The notes: a model not told the origin generated them from the sequence alone. A DNA stretch of 64,000 bases from Bacillus sp. FJAT-50079 (GCF_018343515.1 NZ_JAGYPD010000001.1:744001-808000), one strand, 5' to 3'. Numbered from the stretch's first letter, positions 44,931 through 54,421 are shown. Made by a program: numbers and translations.

Positions 44931-45164
44931 TTAATCGTTTCTAGTCTTTTTACTACGACTTTGCTTCAGTACTGATCTCATCCTTGCATATTCTTCACTA
45001 TCGATTTCTCCGTTCACGAAACGAGTTTCCAATATGGTCATTGGGTTAAATGACGTATGTTCATGCTCCCGTTGTCGTCTACAAATAACAATAGCCGTGA
45101 AGATGAATGCAATAAATATAAAAGGAAAAACTGGTATAATGTGCATGAATATCGGTTCCTCCAT
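44931..45164 (-). CDS. Small SHOCT-domain membrane protein
   Basis: 77 residues with one membrane helix (FPFIFIAFIFTAIVIC) and a C-terminal short SHOCT-type region (ILETRFVNGEIDSEEYARMRSVLK). A later ATG, seven codons in, has GGAGG 11 nt upstream and may be the true start. Encoded just after a DUF2269-like membrane gene on the same strand. Function unknown. Confidence 0.68.
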   Translation of the reverse strand: MEEPIFMHIIPVFPFIFIAFIFTAIVICRRQREHEHTSFNPMTILETRFVNGEIDSEEYARMRSVLKQSRSKKTRND

Positions 45165-45195
45165 TCTTTTGATTAATTAACGTTCCTTGATTGGT

Positions 45196-45687
45196 TTATT
45201 TAACTGGTGCTTTTTGTATCTTTCTTTTACCCCACGGTTTGAAAATCGAGATTGCAAATATGAAAATGAGGGAAACAATTTGTAGAATAATACCAGTCCA
45301 TAGACTGAGATTTGCGCCCCAAAGTCTTTCGGCCCCTACCCCATTTAATGCATCTAAAGTCCAAGCGTACATACCCCACACGTTCAAGCCGATAAGCAAT
45401 AAAGTGAGAATTTCCTTTACAATAATCCAGTTATATTTAAACAATCCCCAATTCGTCCAAATGCAAAGCAGAATGCCCGTGATCGTTGTACCAATTGTAG
45501 ATGCTTTTATAGATGAATTAGATAGTATATGCATCACTTTATAACAACTTACAATTAGGCTTGAATCTTCCGTTGTAGCAATCGTGATACTTAAAATAAG
45601 GAAAGTTACCATATTTCCAAACATAATTGCCGAAAACAAAATATGAATAATGAGCAACCATCGCCTGGATGTTAATGAAATCTTCAC
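45196..45687 (-). CDS. Four-helix integral membrane protein, DUF2269-like
   Basis: 163 residues with four hydrophobic helices (LLIIHILFSAIMFGNMVTFL, IGTTITGILLCIWTNWGL, EILTLLLIGLNVWGMYAW, TGIILQIVSLIFIFAISIF). GTG start behind GGAGGTG. Together with the SHOCT protein it lies downstream of the two-component genes and may be their target. Not further recognised. Confidence 0.68.
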   Translation of the reverse strand: MKISLTSRRWLLIIHILFSAIMFGNMVTFLILSITIATTEDSSLIVSCYKVMHILSNSSIKASTIGTTITGILLCIWTNWGLFKYNWIIVKEILTLLLIGLNVWGMYAWTLDALNGVGAERLWGANLSLWTGIILQIVSLIFIFAISIFKPWGKRKIQKAPVK

Positions 45688-45884
45688 ATTTTCACCTCCT
45701 CGTCGACAGTTTTAAGTTTACTAAGCAAAACTGAACATGGCCTAAAGCATTTATAAACTTTTTCTAAAATACTCATTAATATTTTTTGAAATCGCGTATC
45801 TGCTGATCGAACATGCGGTATTCTTTCCGGCTTCATACAAAAAACAACCACTCCATCCGTCAAAGGGATAATGTGATTGTGATC

Positions 45885-46574
45885 TTATTTATTAAATCTA
45901 TATCCAGATCCCCATACCGTTTGGATATACTGAGAATCTGTGGAGCCTTTTTCAATTTTCTTCCGGATTCGTTTAATGTGGACAGTAACCGTTGCATTAT
46001 CCCCGATTGAATCAAGTCCCCATATTCTTTCAAATAACTGTTCCTTTGAGAATACTTGATTTGGATGAGTGGCTAAAAATGTTAGCAATTCGAATTCCTT
46101 ATTGGTCATTTCTACTTCTTTATCTTGCATAAATACTTGCCGAGATAATATATTAATACGCAAACTGCGTACTTCCACTTCTTCAGTAGGCCTCTTCACA
46201 TGTACAAGTCGCTCATAAATGGCAAGATGGGCTTTTACCCGTGCGACTAATTCACTTGGGCTAAACGGCTTCACAATATAGTCATCCGCTCCTAACCCTA
46301 AACCGCGAACTTTATCGATATCTTCAGATTTAGCTGTAACCATTAATATGGGAATATTGGTATGGCTTCTAATCTTTTTGCAAAGATCAAATCCACTCAT
46401 GTTGGGCAGCATTAAGTCAAGCAAAATTAAGTCAAACTCATTACTTAAAGCTCTCTCTAATCCGCTCTTTCCTTCTATAGTGATTTCCACTTGAAAGCCT
46501 TCAATCTCCAAGTAATCTCTTTCCAATTCAGCTATACTCTCATCATCTTCAATAATCAAAATCGACTTACCCAT
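45885..46574 (-). CDS. OmpR-family response regulator
   Basis: 229 residues: receiver domain (ILIIEDDESIAELERDYLEI, phospho-acceptor Asp in LILLDLMLPN) and winged-helix output (GDNATVTVHIKRIRKKIEKG). The start giving MGKSILIIEDD is chosen because AAGGA lies 8 nt upstream; it overlaps the end of the kinase gene by 8 bases. Probably regulates the nearby membrane genes; target inferred. Confidence 0.9.
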   Translation of the reverse strand: MGKSILIIEDDESIAELERDYLEIEGFQVEITIEGKSGLERALSNEFDLILLDLMLPNMSGFDLCKKIRSHTNIPILMVTAKSEDIDKVRGLGLGADDYIVKPFSPSELVARVKAHLAIYERLVHVKRPTEEVEVRSLRINILSRQVFMQDKEVEMTNKEFELLTFLATHPNQVFSKEQLFERIWGLDSIGDNATVTVHIKRIRKKIEKGSTDSQYIQTVWGSGYRFNK

Positions 46575-47997
46575 TACGATCATCCTTAAATTTTTTTAGT
46601 GTAAAGTGAACAACAAGTCCGCCAGTAGATTTATTTTCTGCCCAAATGGATCCACCATGCGCTTCAATAATTTGCGCGGCAATGGCGAGTCCAAGTCCGC
46701 TTCCCCCTGCACTTCTCGAAGGGTCCGCCTGGTAAAAGCGATGGAAAATAGTGCCGAGCTGCTCCTCAGACACGCCTGGTCCATTATCACTGATGCTCAC
46801 TTGAATCCATTCCCCTTGGTTAGAAATTGAAATTTCAATTTGACCTTGGTTTTTATCTAAATATTTCACGCTATTATAAATGACATTATTAAGCACGCGA
46901 ACCATGCTATTTCGATCAAGTAAAACATCCACATGAATATCTCGAGATTGTAAAAATAATCTAACCCCTTTTTCATAGAGATCATCTTCTACCTCATTAA
47001 CATAATCTTCTATAAATGCTTGGACCTTTACTTTTTCAAAGTTAAAGGGAACCCTTTTCATGTCCAATTTAGAATATAAGGAAAGCTCTTCGATTAATTG
47101 ATTCGTATATATTGCCTTTTTATGAATAGTATCTAGATACTGCTTGCGCTTTTCTGATGTATTAGCAACGCCATCCTGGATTCCTTCTACATACCCGATA
47201 ATTGAGGTAATTGGTGTTTTCAAATCATGAGATATATTGGCAACCAACTCCCGACGATTATTCTCATATTTATCTCTATATTCCAGCGATTCCTTTAGCT
47301 GCGCTCGCATAGAATCGAATGTTTGAGTAAGCTTACTCAATTCATCCTTTCCCCGAACCTCCATTTTAAAATTAAGATCCCCTTTACTTATTTTTTCAGC
47401 CGCCTCAGAAAGCTCCTGAACAGGTTTCAAAATAATTCTCGACATAAAATAAGATAGAAGAACATTAGTGAGGATCAGAGTAAAAATCAAGCTAATGAAC
47501 AAAATTGGAAACAACACCCTGGCCATTTTATTAAAAGAAGAGCTATTCTTTAAAAGAAAAATTGACCCCTCCACCTCGTCTTTAAAATAAAAATCGTATT
47601 GCTTTATAGAAAAATGCGAGCTATTAATCCAACCATCAGCTGCATTAAGCTCCTCACTATTAAAAACAGGTAAATCTTGATTTGATAACATCTCTATTGA
47701 ATTTGTTGTATATACTAGCGTATCCCCTTTACGAACGATTAAATAATTATTTTCCTTTAATAACTGCGTAGCGATGGAGTCCAAATATTCTCTGTCAAAT
47801 AATTTTTCTTGTTCCAGAAATGCTGTCTTCTTCAAACGATTATAAAGATCTATACTGGTTCTCTCTTGTGTGCGATTATTCCATTCTGATTCACTATTAA
47901 GAACAACTTGTATTAAAAATACGATGAATACAATTACAATAATCGGTGTCAAAATCATCGCTGCATGTGAAAGAAAAAACCGTTTACGTATAGACAT
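46567..47997 (-). CDS. Sensor histidine kinase
   Basis: About 476 residues: TM1 about 12-32, extracytoplasmic region, TM2 about 165-185, HAMP, HisKA (ELVANISHDLKTPITSIIGY) and HATPase (DNGPGVS, GGSGLGLAIAAQI). Start giving MSIRKRFFLSHA follows GAGGGAG. Partner of the overlapping response regulator. Stimulus unknown. The whole two-component/membrane cluster is bounded by duplicated rpsR-end sequence. Confidence 0.9.
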   Translation of the reverse strand: MSIRKRFFLSHAAMILTPIIVIVFIVFLIQVVLNSESEWNNRTQERTSIDLYNRLKKTAFLEQEKLFDREYLDSIATQLLKENNYLIVRKGDTLVYTTNSIEMLSNQDLPVFNSEELNAADGWINSSHFSIKQYDFYFKDEVEGSIFLLKNSSSFNKMARVLFPILFISLIFTLILTNVLLSYFMSRIILKPVQELSEAAEKISKGDLNFKMEVRGKDELSKLTQTFDSMRAQLKESLEYRDKYENNRRELVANISHDLKTPITSIIGYVEGIQDGVANTSEKRKQYLDTIHKKAIYTNQLIEELSLYSKLDMKRVPFNFEKVKVQAFIEDYVNEVEDDLYEKGVRLFLQSRDIHVDVLLDRNSMVRVLNNVIYNSVKYLDKNQGQIEISISNQGEWIQVSISDNGPGVSEEQLGTIFHRFYQADPSRSAGGSGLGLAIAAQIIEAHGGSIWAENKSTGGLVVHFTLKKFKDDRNG

Positions 47998-48160
47998 AGA
48001 AATCTCCCTCAATTGTAATGGAATCAATATTCATTGTACTGGTTAAAAGGGAAGAAAAGCTAAACAAATGATTAAATTTTTATAAAGTAACAAAATAGTG
48101 CCTGTCACTTCTCCGCTATTGTCGATGGTTTCGAAAATATACGGGTGGTAACAGGCACAA

Positions 48161-48194
48161 AAAAAGAGCAGCAACATGATGTGCTACTCTTTTT
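48161..48194 (-). terminator. Terminator of the rpsF-ssb-rpsR operon
   Basis: AAAAAGAGCA and TGCTACTCTTTTT form the stem, right after the rpsR stop. Confidence 0.8.
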
Positions 48195-48202
48195 AATATT
48201 TA

Positions 48203-48439
48203 TTATTCACCCGAAACGAATGGAAGAAGTGCCATTTGACGAGAACGTTTAATTGCTCTTGTCAATTTACGTTGGTACTTCGCGCTTGTTCCAGTCACAC
48301 GACGTGGAAGAATTTTTCCGCGTTCAGAGATGAATTTTTTAAGCATGTCTACATCTTTATAGTCGATGTGTGTAATTCCGTTTGAAGTGAAGAAACACAC
48401 TTTACGACGTCTGCGTCCGCCTCTGCGTCCACCTGCCAT
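48203..48439 (-). CDS. rpsR: 30S ribosomal protein S18
   Basis: 78 residues with the basic N-terminus [17 protein letters not shown] and the conserved core ([20 protein letters not shown]). Third gene of rpsF-ssb-rpsR; GGAGG precedes the ATG. Its 3' end and terminator are partly duplicated at 44841-44909. Confidence 0.98.
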   Translation of the reverse strand: MAGGRRGGRRRRKVCFFTSNGITHIDYKDVDMLKKFISERGKILPRRVTGTSAKYQRKLTRAIKRSRQMALLPFVSGE

Positions 48440-48459
48440 AGTAAAAACCTCCTTTTACT

Positions 48460-48990
48460 TTAGAATGGAAGATCATCGTCTGAAATGTCGATCGGTTGTC
48501 CATCATTTGAGAACGGATCTTCATCTGTACGGGTATAGCCTTGATTGCCGCGCTGCTGATTCTGATTTTGGCCATAGGAGTTGTTTTGACTTCTTTGGGG
48601 TTCACCGTATTGGGTTCCACCACCGAATGGGTTTCCTCCAAAGTCGCCACCGCGATCTTGTGAAGCAGCACCTCTAGGCTCAAGAAATTGAACACTGTCT
48701 GCAACTACTTCCGTCACATATACACGTTTGCCGTCTTGACCTTCATAATTTCGAGTTTGGATTCGACCATCCACACCAGCCAAGCTACCCTTTTTCAAGT
48801 AGTTAGCTACATTTTCTGCAGGTCTACGCCAAATAACACAATTAATGAAGTCGGCTTCCCGCTCCCCCTGTTGATTCGAAAAAGTGCGGTTAACAGCCAA
48901 CGTAAATGTTGCAACTGGTACTCCATTAGGAGTGTAGCGCAAATCTGGGTCTTTTGTTAATCGTCCTACTAATACAACTCGGTTCATCAT
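48460..48990 (-). CDS. ssb: Single-stranded DNA-binding protein
   Basis: About 176 residues. N-terminal OB fold ([40 protein letters not shown]) and a Gly/Gln/Asn-rich linker ending in the acidic tip ISDDDLPF that recruits repair and replication proteins. The start giving MMNRVVL matches SsbA of B. subtilis; upstream TTG is less likely. Confidence 0.97.
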   Translation of the reverse strand: MMNRVVLVGRLTKDPDLRYTPNGVPVATFTLAVNRTFSNQQGEREADFINCVIWRRPAENVANYLKKGSLAGVDGRIQTRNYEGQDGKRVYVTEVVADSVQFLEPRGAASQDRGGDFGGNPFGGGTQYGEPQRSQNNSYGQNQNQQRGNQGYTRTDEDPFSNDGQPIDISDDDLPF

Positions 48991-49026
48991 CAGAATCAAC
49001 CTCTTCCCGCTTTACTCTTTATAAAA

Positions 49027-49042
49027 TGTTTCACGTGGAACA
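49027..49042. promoter_or_regulatory. parS site between rpsF and ssb
   Basis: TGTTTCACGTGGAACA, the reverse complement of TGTTCCACGTGAAACA, a perfect match to the Spo0J site consensus. Confidence 0.92.
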
Positions 49043-49050
49043 TATCATGT

Positions 49051-49338
49051 TTATTTTTCGTCTTTAATTACAATATGACGGATAATGTCGTCACTGATCT
49101 TCGCAAGACGCTCGAATTCCTGAACAGCTTCAGGTTTTGCATTCGTTTGGATTAAACGGTAGAAACCGTCACGGAAATCCTCAATCTCGTATGCAAGTCG
49201 ACGCTTACCCCAATCTTTTGATTCGATGATCTCTGCGCCTTCAGATGTAAGGATGTTATCGAAACGCTCAACTACAGCAGTTTTCGCTTCCTCTTCGATA
49301 TTCGGGCGAATAATGTACATAATTTCGTACTTTCTCAT
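49051..49338 (-). CDS. rpsF: 30S ribosomal protein S6
   Basis: 95 residues of the typical S6 fold ([40 protein letters not shown]). First gene of the rpsF-ssb-rpsR operon, with AAGGAGGTGA upstream. A leader hairpin at 49368-49390 may be the S6:S18 control site. Confidence 0.98.
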   Translation of the reverse strand: MRKYEIMYIIRPNIEEEAKTAVVERFDNILTSEGAEIIESKDWGKRRLAYEIEDFRDGFYRLIQTNAKPEAVQEFERLAKISDDIIRHIVIKDEK

Positions 49339-49367
49339 CGTTCAGTCACCTCCTTATGGACTATGCG

Positions 49368-49390
49368 GCCCTTTTTGGTATAAAAAGGGC
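49368..49390 (-). promoter_or_regulatory. Leader hairpin of rpsF, candidate S6:S18 autoregulatory site
   Basis: On the minus strand GCCCTTTTT and AAAAAGGGC form a 9-bp stem, followed by CGC and the Shine-Dalgarno. Many bacteria control this operon by S6:S18 binding to a leader hairpin with a CCG motif; the fit here is suggestive only. Confidence 0.45.
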
Positions 49391-49453
49391 AAGGAGCAAT
49401 TTTCATTACTCACAATGAAAAATTATATCATATAGGTCTTATCATTGCAAATG

Positions 49454-49480
49454 AAAACCCGACAAATTGTCGGGTTTTTC
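49454..49480 (-). terminator. Terminator of the DUF378 gene
   Basis: AACCCGACA and TGTCGGGTT form the stem with a T run, abutting the stop codon. Confidence 0.82.
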
Positions 49481-49481
49481 C

Positions 49482-49823
49482 TTACACTAATTCATCTTCA
49501 TCTTCAATATCCTCATTTTCATACGCATCCCTTGAAGGATTGTATAATCGTTCAAGATCTGGTTCCTCAGCAAATTCTGTTGCATAGCTCGTATTAGTAA
49601 AACCTTGACTTTCTTCCCTCGCAGGAACGTCGACTGTATCAGCATTAAAGAGGAGCCCAATACATATAATACCGCCAATTCCGACTAATGTGTAAATAAA
49701 TCTGGCGAAGCCTCCATTTCCAAAGATTGCACCAACTAAGTTAAATCCGAATAACCCAATAAGCCCCCAGTTTATCGCTCCAATGACGACTAAGGCTAAT
49801 GCAATTCGTCGTAACGTTTTCAC
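49482..49823 (-). CDS. DUF378 membrane protein
   Basis: About 113 residues. Two membrane helices (IALALVVIGAINWGLIGLFG and FIYTLVGIGGIICIGLLF) form the DUF378 domain, followed by an acidic tail. GTG start, 8 nt behind AAAGGAG, gives MKTLRR. An earlier start would add a poorly matching extension. Function unknown. Confidence 0.85.
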   Translation of the reverse strand: MKTLRRIALALVVIGAINWGLIGLFGFNLVGAIFGNGGFARFIYTLVGIGGIICIGLLFNADTVDVPAREESQGFTNTSYATEFAEEPDLERLYNPSRDAYENEDIEDEDELV

Positions 49824-49939
49824 ATGATCTACTCCTTTCCTCTTCATCGAAACCAAGAACATGATTGCTCATGATTCCGTTCTATTTTTTGAAGAAAGAA
49901 GCTGTTTATAACATGTAAAAATTGCCAATTAGTTGCGAC

Positions 49940-51076
49940 TCAGTTTATTTTTTCAATAATAGTCGCATTTGCCATTCCATATCCTTCACATATTGTTTGC
50001 AAACCAAGGCGTTTTCCTGATCTCTCCAATTCATGCAAAAGTGTTGTCATTACTCTTGCTCCACTTGCTCCTAATGGATGACCAAGCGCAATCGCTCCTC
50101 CGTTCACATTTAACTTATTCGGATCGACACCTGTTTCTTTTAACCAACAAAGTGGGACGGACGCAAACGCCTCATTCACTTCGAATAAGTCAATATCATC
50201 TAGCTCAAGCTTTGCCTTTTGAAGCACTTTCTTCGTCGCTTCAATGGGACCAGTTAACATCAGCGTCGGGTCTGAACCGACAACCGCTCGAGCGATTACT
50301 CGAAAGCGCGGCTTCAAGCCGAGATCTTCGGCCTTTTCTTTTGACATTAGTAAAATTGCTGCTGCTCCATCACTAATTTGGCTAGCATTACCTGCGGTCA
50401 CTTTTCCATTTGCTACAAACGGTGGCTGCAATGCTGCAAGTTTCTCCATCGATGTCTGTGCGCGAGGGCCTTCATCCACTTTAATCGTCGATTCTCCAAT
50501 CGTAACCGACATCCTTTCCCGGTTAAATCTTCCCTCATTAATTGCGAAGACCGCCTTTTTATGACTTTGTAGTGAGAATTGATCAAGCTCTTCCCTAGTA
50601 ATACCCCATTGATCGGCAATCCTTTCTGCTGATACTCCTTGATTGATGATTTCATACTGATCCGTTAAAAGCGAACTATGCTCTGTGCCTGCTATATTGG
50701 AAAACATCGGAACGCGCGACATACTTTCCACTCCACAAGCGATTACGATATCCATATCGCCACTCGCAATTGCTTGAGAAGCAAAATGAACTGCCTGCTC
50801 ACTCGATCCACACTGGCGATCAAGCGTCACTCCAGGTACATCAACTGGAAAGCCAGCAATTAATCCGGCCATTCTCGCAATATTAGGTGCTTGCTCACTC
50901 ACTTGAGTAACGCAGCCAGCAATGACATCTTCGATGATTGCAGAATCTATACCCGCCCGATGTACGGTCTCCTTTAATACGAGCGCAAGCAACTCATCTG
51001 GACGAATCCCACTAAGCACACCATTTCTTCTGCCAATCGGCGTTCTTACCGCTTCGATGATGACAACCTCTCTCAT
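49940..51076 (-). CDS. Acetyl-CoA acetyltransferase (thiolase)
   Basis: 378 residues. Thiolase active-site cysteine in DRQCGSSEQA (about 89), catalytic His in GGAIALGHPLGASGARV and the second Cys near the C-terminus (TICEGYGMANA). It reversibly joins two acetyl-CoA or cleaves 3-ketoacyl-CoA; whether it is biosynthetic or for beta-oxidation cannot be told. It stands alone between DUF378 and ychF, with AAAGGAGAGGAG upstream. Confidence 0.93.
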   Translation of the reverse strand: MREVVIIEAVRTPIGRRNGVLSGIRPDELLALVLKETVHRAGIDSAIIEDVIAGCVTQVSEQAPNIARMAGLIAGFPVDVPGVTLDRQCGSSEQAVHFASQAIASGDMDIVIACGVESMSRVPMFSNIAGTEHSSLLTDQYEIINQGVSAERIADQWGITREELDQFSLQSHKKAVFAINEGRFNRERMSVTIGESTIKVDEGPRAQTSMEKLAALQPPFVANGKVTAGNASQISDGAAAILLMSKEKAEDLGLKPRFRVIARAVVGSDPTLMLTGPIEATKKVLQKAKLELDDIDLFEVNEAFASVPLCWLKETGVDPNKLNVNGGAIALGHPLGASGARVMTTLLHELERSGKRLGLQTICEGYGMANATIIEKIN

Positions 51077-51378
51077 GTCCGTCTCCTCTCCTTTACTTAC
51101 ATATATGTATGTTTCGCCCCACCTTGCAATAATCCTTCCCCATTTTCCATTGAAGCTTTTCTAAACAGTCATTTCATTTTCAAAAGGCAGTCGAGTCACT
51201 TCCGAATTACCATCCAGCTACTTTTTCCGCCATCAAGGGCATTCCAACCTCTTTCGAGTTACCGTCCATCCAATTTTTCGGCTGCCAAGGGAAATCGAAA
51301 TTTTCCCCCTTCTCAAAAGATATTCAACAATTGATTTTTTAACTCGCTAAATAAAATAAAGGCACCCTATTAGGTGCC
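51077..51378. other. Intergenic region with a tandem repeat
   Basis: No gene is seen. Two imperfect copies of a 39-base unit lie at 51201-51239 and 51253-51291 (29/39 identical). Confidence 0.5.
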
Positions 51379-52479
51379 TTACACGTTAAATCGGAAATGG
51401 ATTACATCTCCATCTTTTACGATATATTCTTTTCCTTCTAATCTTACTTTACCAGCTTCCCTTGCTGCTGCCATGGATCCACCTGCTAGCAAATCCTCAT
51501 AAGAAACCGTTTCTGCACGGATAAAGCCTTTTTCAAAATCAGTATGGATGATGCCCGCACATTCAGGTGCCTTCATTCCTTGTTTAAACGTCCATGCCCG
51601 TACTTCTTGCACTCCTGCCGTAAAATACGTCGCAAGGCCAAGCAAATGATAAGCCGCACGAATTAACTGATCAAGACCAGACTCTTCAATGCCTAGTTCT
51701 TCAAGAAACATTGCCTTTTCATCATCATCAAGCTCCGCAATTTCCTCTTCGATCTTTGCACAAACAACGATCACTTCCGCATCATCTTTCGCGGCAAATT
51801 CACGAACTTGTTGAACATATTCATTCCCTGACGGATCAGCAATATCATCTTCCCCAACGTTTGCCACATATAGTACAGGTTTACTCGTTAATAGATGCAA
51901 CCCTTTCACTAGCTTCATCTGTTCGTCTGTAAATTCTACCGTCCGAGCTGGCTTGTCTGCTTCGAATGCTTCTTTTAACTTAGAAAGGACTTCAAATTCA
52001 TACATTGCATCTTTATCTTTTTGCCTTGCCATTTTTCCAACGCGCTCGATTCGTCTTTCGATTGATTCAAGATCGGCGAGAATCAATTCAAGATTAATCG
52101 TTTCAATGTCATCGATTGGATTAACCGTCCCCGATACATGAGTAATATCATCATCAGCAAAACAGCGAACAACATGACAAATGGCATCTACTTGGCGAAT
52201 ATGAGAAAGAAACTTATTTCCAAGGCCTTCGCCTTTACTCGCACCTTTTACAATTCCAGCAATATCGGTAAATTCAAACGCTGTTGGAACAGTTTTCTTC
52301 GGTTTTACAAGCATCGTCAATTTTTGTAATCGATCGTCTGGAACTTCAACAATCCCTACGTTTGGATCTATCGTACAAAACGGGTAGTTTGCAGCTTCCG
52401 CCCCCGCTTTTGTAATCGCATTAAACAACGTTGACTTTCCTACGTTTGGCAAGCCAACGATTCCTGCTGTAAGAGCCAT
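51379..52479 (-). CDS. ychF: Obg-like GTPase/ATPase YchF
   Basis: 366 residues, the known length. G1 GLPNVGKSTLFNAIT, then TDIAGIVKGASKGEGLGNKF, and a C-terminal TGS domain (VRLEGKEYIVKDGDVIHFRF). Belongs to the ATP-preferring Obg-like ATPases, linked to translation and stress. Start giving MALTAGIVGL has GGAGT upstream and matches B. subtilis YyaF/YchF; a GTG three codons earlier is less likely. Confidence 0.96.
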   Translation of the reverse strand: MALTAGIVGLPNVGKSTLFNAITKAGAEAANYPFCTIDPNVGIVEVPDDRLQKLTMLVKPKKTVPTAFEFTDIAGIVKGASKGEGLGNKFLSHIRQVDAICHVVRCFADDDITHVSGTVNPIDDIETINLELILADLESIERRIERVGKMARQKDKDAMYEFEVLSKLKEAFEADKPARTVEFTDEQMKLVKGLHLLTSKPVLYVANVGEDDIADPSGNEYVQQVREFAAKDDAEVIVVCAKIEEEIAELDDDEKAMFLEELGIEESGLDQLIRAAYHLLGLATYFTAGVQEVRAWTFKQGMKAPECAGIIHTDFEKGFIRAETVSYEDLLAGGSMAAAREAGKVRLEGKEYIVKDGDVIHFRFNV

Positions 52480-52593
52480 TTCCGTCACTCCTCTTCCGGG
52501 GCTTACTCCGCTATACGGTCATTTCCCCCTCATTATCCTTTCACAATTATAGTGATTTAAGAACAAAAGCGCAACAAGTTAAGAGGCGAAGGA

Positions 52594-52791
52594 CTACTCC
52601 TCATGCCTCTCTAAAATCTTTCTAACCTTCCTTGTAAATTCTCTGCGCGGTAACATCACACTATGATTACAACCGACACATTTAATCCGGATGTCCATAC
52701 CCATTCGAATAATTTGCCAACGATTGGTCCCACAAGGATGTGGCTTTTTCATTTCCACGACATCATAAAGATTGAATTCTTTTTTCTCCAA
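52594..52791 (-). CDS. DUF951 zinc-ribbon-like protein
   Basis: 65 residues with CxxC-like signature (KKPHPCGTNRW, IKCVGCNHSVMLPRREF). TTG start behind GGAGGG, 4 bases after mscS. Role unknown. Confidence 0.85.
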   Translation of the reverse strand: MEKKEFNLYDVVEMKKPHPCGTNRWQIIRMGMDIRIKCVGCNHSVMLPRREFTRKVRKILERHEE

Positions 52792-52794
52792 TTT

Positions 52795-53640
52795 TTATCC
52801 CTCCTGTTGACTTTCCGGCAATTGAGCATCTAACCCAATTTTTAGTTCCCTGCGAACTTGCCGTTCTATATACCAATGTTTGGATGGAATTGTTTCTGCC
52901 GTTATGCGAAAGACAAGATCAGAGCCACTTACTTGCTCGATTCCAAGCAGCTTCGGCGTTGAAAGGAGTTCTTCGTATTTATTCGGCATTGTTTGCAGAA
53001 GTTGATTAATAACCGCTTCGACTTTATGGATGTCACCTTCATAACTAATTGAATAATCGATGACAGCTGTACTATTAAAAACAGATAAATTCGTTACATT
53101 TGTAATGCTGCCATTGGGTAAAATAAACAGCTTGCCTGTCCAATGAAGAATCTTCGTTGTTCGTAAGCCAATTTCCTGCACAGTCCCCTCAAATTCACCA
53201 ATCTGCACTTCATCACCAACGGAAAATTGATCTTCAAAAATAATAAAAAAGCCAGAAAGAACATCTTTCACAAGGCTTTGCGCACCAAAACCAACCGCAA
53301 GTCCTAAAATCCCAGCTCCCGCAAGCAAACCAGTAATATCAATCGTTAATGTCGAAAGAATCGTCACTATTGCAATAAACGAAACAACATACGTAACAAT
53401 ATTTTGCAGTAGTTTTACAAGGGTATTTTCCCTTCTTTCTGACATCTTAATATGATTTCTTCTCTTCCCCTTCAATATGTTTCCAATCATACTTCTTCCA
53501 ATGCGAATGACAGCACCAGCCAAAATAATGATCAGAATAATCTTTACAGCTTTCCATCCAAAGCCTAGCCACATGTCAGTATCCATTAACTTTTCTCGAA
53601 ACCAAGATAGCTCTTCAAAATCAATTGGCTCTTCCTTCAT
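52795..53640 (-). CDS. Small-conductance mechanosensitive channel, MscS family
   Basis: 281 residues. Three membrane helices and the MscS beta domain (SFIAIVTILSTLTIDITGLL, GAGILGLAVGFGAQSLVKDV, FFIIFEDQFSVGDEVQIGEFEG). It opens on hypo-osmotic membrane tension. It lies divergent to yyaC and is followed by DUF951 and ychF. Confidence 0.93.
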   Translation of the reverse strand: MKEEPIDFEELSWFREKLMDTDMWLGFGWKAVKIILIIILAGAVIRIGRSMIGNILKGKRRNHIKMSERRENTLVKLLQNIVTYVVSFIAIVTILSTLTIDITGLLAGAGILGLAVGFGAQSLVKDVLSGFFIIFEDQFSVGDEVQIGEFEGTVQEIGLRTTKILHWTGKLFILPNGSITNVTNLSVFNSTAVIDYSISYEGDIHKVEAVINQLLQTMPNKYEELLSTPKLLGIEQVSGSDLVFRITAETIPSKHWYIERQVRRELKIGLDAQLPESQQEG

Positions 53641-53707
53641 ACAATCACACCTTTTATTAAAATCCTTAGCTTATTTTAACATATGTTGACAAAACACTGG
53701 AATCATA

Positions 53708-53738
53708 CGTATAGAAAGGAATTTTTCTCCGTATACTG
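53708..53738 (+). promoter_or_regulatory. Possible forespore (sigma-F/sigma-G) promoter of yyaC
   Basis: CGTATA, 17 bases, GTATACTG, which loosely resembles the -35/-10 of forespore sigma factors. yyaC is a sporulation gene, which supports it. Tentative. Confidence 0.35.
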
Positions 53739-53767
53739 GGAAAAGAGGAATGAAAGGAGCGATCTTG

Positions 53768-54394
53768 ATGAAGCCTCGACTTTTATTTAACGTACAAAAA
53801 CAAAATGAAATACGTGTAAAATATGATGAGGAAGCTTCGAGTGAGAAGCTTTCCAAGGCGATTATTGAATATCTTCCATTTGGGCACCATCGTCCGATCG
53901 TTATCGTTTGCATTGGAACGGATCGGTCAACAGGTGATTCACTTGGACCTCTCACTGGAACTTTTCTCGAAGAGGCTGGATTAAGGCGGTTCCACCTATA
54001 TGGGACATTAGATGACCCTGTACATGCCGTCAACTTACAGGAAAAGCTGTCCTATATTCAAAAACATCATTTTCGCCCCTTCATTATTGGAATCGATGCC
54101 TGTTTAGGAAAAGTAAATAATATCGGCTCATTAAAAGTCGGCGACGGTCCTGTTAAACCTGGAGCTGGAGTGAATAAAGATCTTCCTTTCGTTGGAAATA
54201 TTCATATTACTGGTGTCGTCAATGTAAGTGGGTATATGGAGTTTTTTGTTTTGCAAAACACAAGATTAAATCTTGTTATGAAAATGGCAAAACAAATGGC
54301 TAGCGCGATCATCGATGCGGAAAGAACATACTCAATGATTAGCAGTTCATTACAATTAGAATGGGATATGAATGATGAAGCACCTGCCAAATAA
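53768..54394 (+). CDS. yyaC: Spore protein YyaC (DUF1256)
   Basis: About 208 residues, one of the two long plus-strand genes right of the element. DUF1256 family with the GPR-like protease motif region (CIGTDRSTGDSLGPLTGTFL, IGIDACLGKVNNIGSLKVGD). Made in spore formation in Bacillus; exact activity not established. Start with AAAGGAG 8 nt upstream is preferred over an ATG six codons earlier. Together with the wal and noc genes it supports an endospore-forming host. Confidence 0.92.
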   Translation: MKPRLLFNVQKQNEIRVKYDEEASSEKLSKAIIEYLPFGHHRPIVIVCIGTDRSTGDSLGPLTGTFLEEAGLRRFHLYGTLDDPVHAVNLQEKLSYIQKHHFRPFIIGIDACLGKVNNIGSLKVGDGPVKPGAGVNKDLPFVGNIHITGVVNVSGYMEFFVLQNTRLNLVMKMAKQMASAIIDAERTYSMISSSLQLEWDMNDEAPAK

Positions 54395-54421
54395 AAGAAA
54401 CAGGTAGCTACCTGTTTCTTT
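54394..54421. terminator. Bidirectional terminator between yyaC and the DUF554 gene
   Basis: AAAGAAACAGGTAGCTACCT then GTTTCTTT is a perfect palindrome between two converging genes. Confidence 0.9.

Noticed and set aside
49940-51076. Thiolase as part of a fatty-acid degradation cluster
   Set aside because: No neighbouring acyl-CoA genes are present; the gene stands alone in this window.
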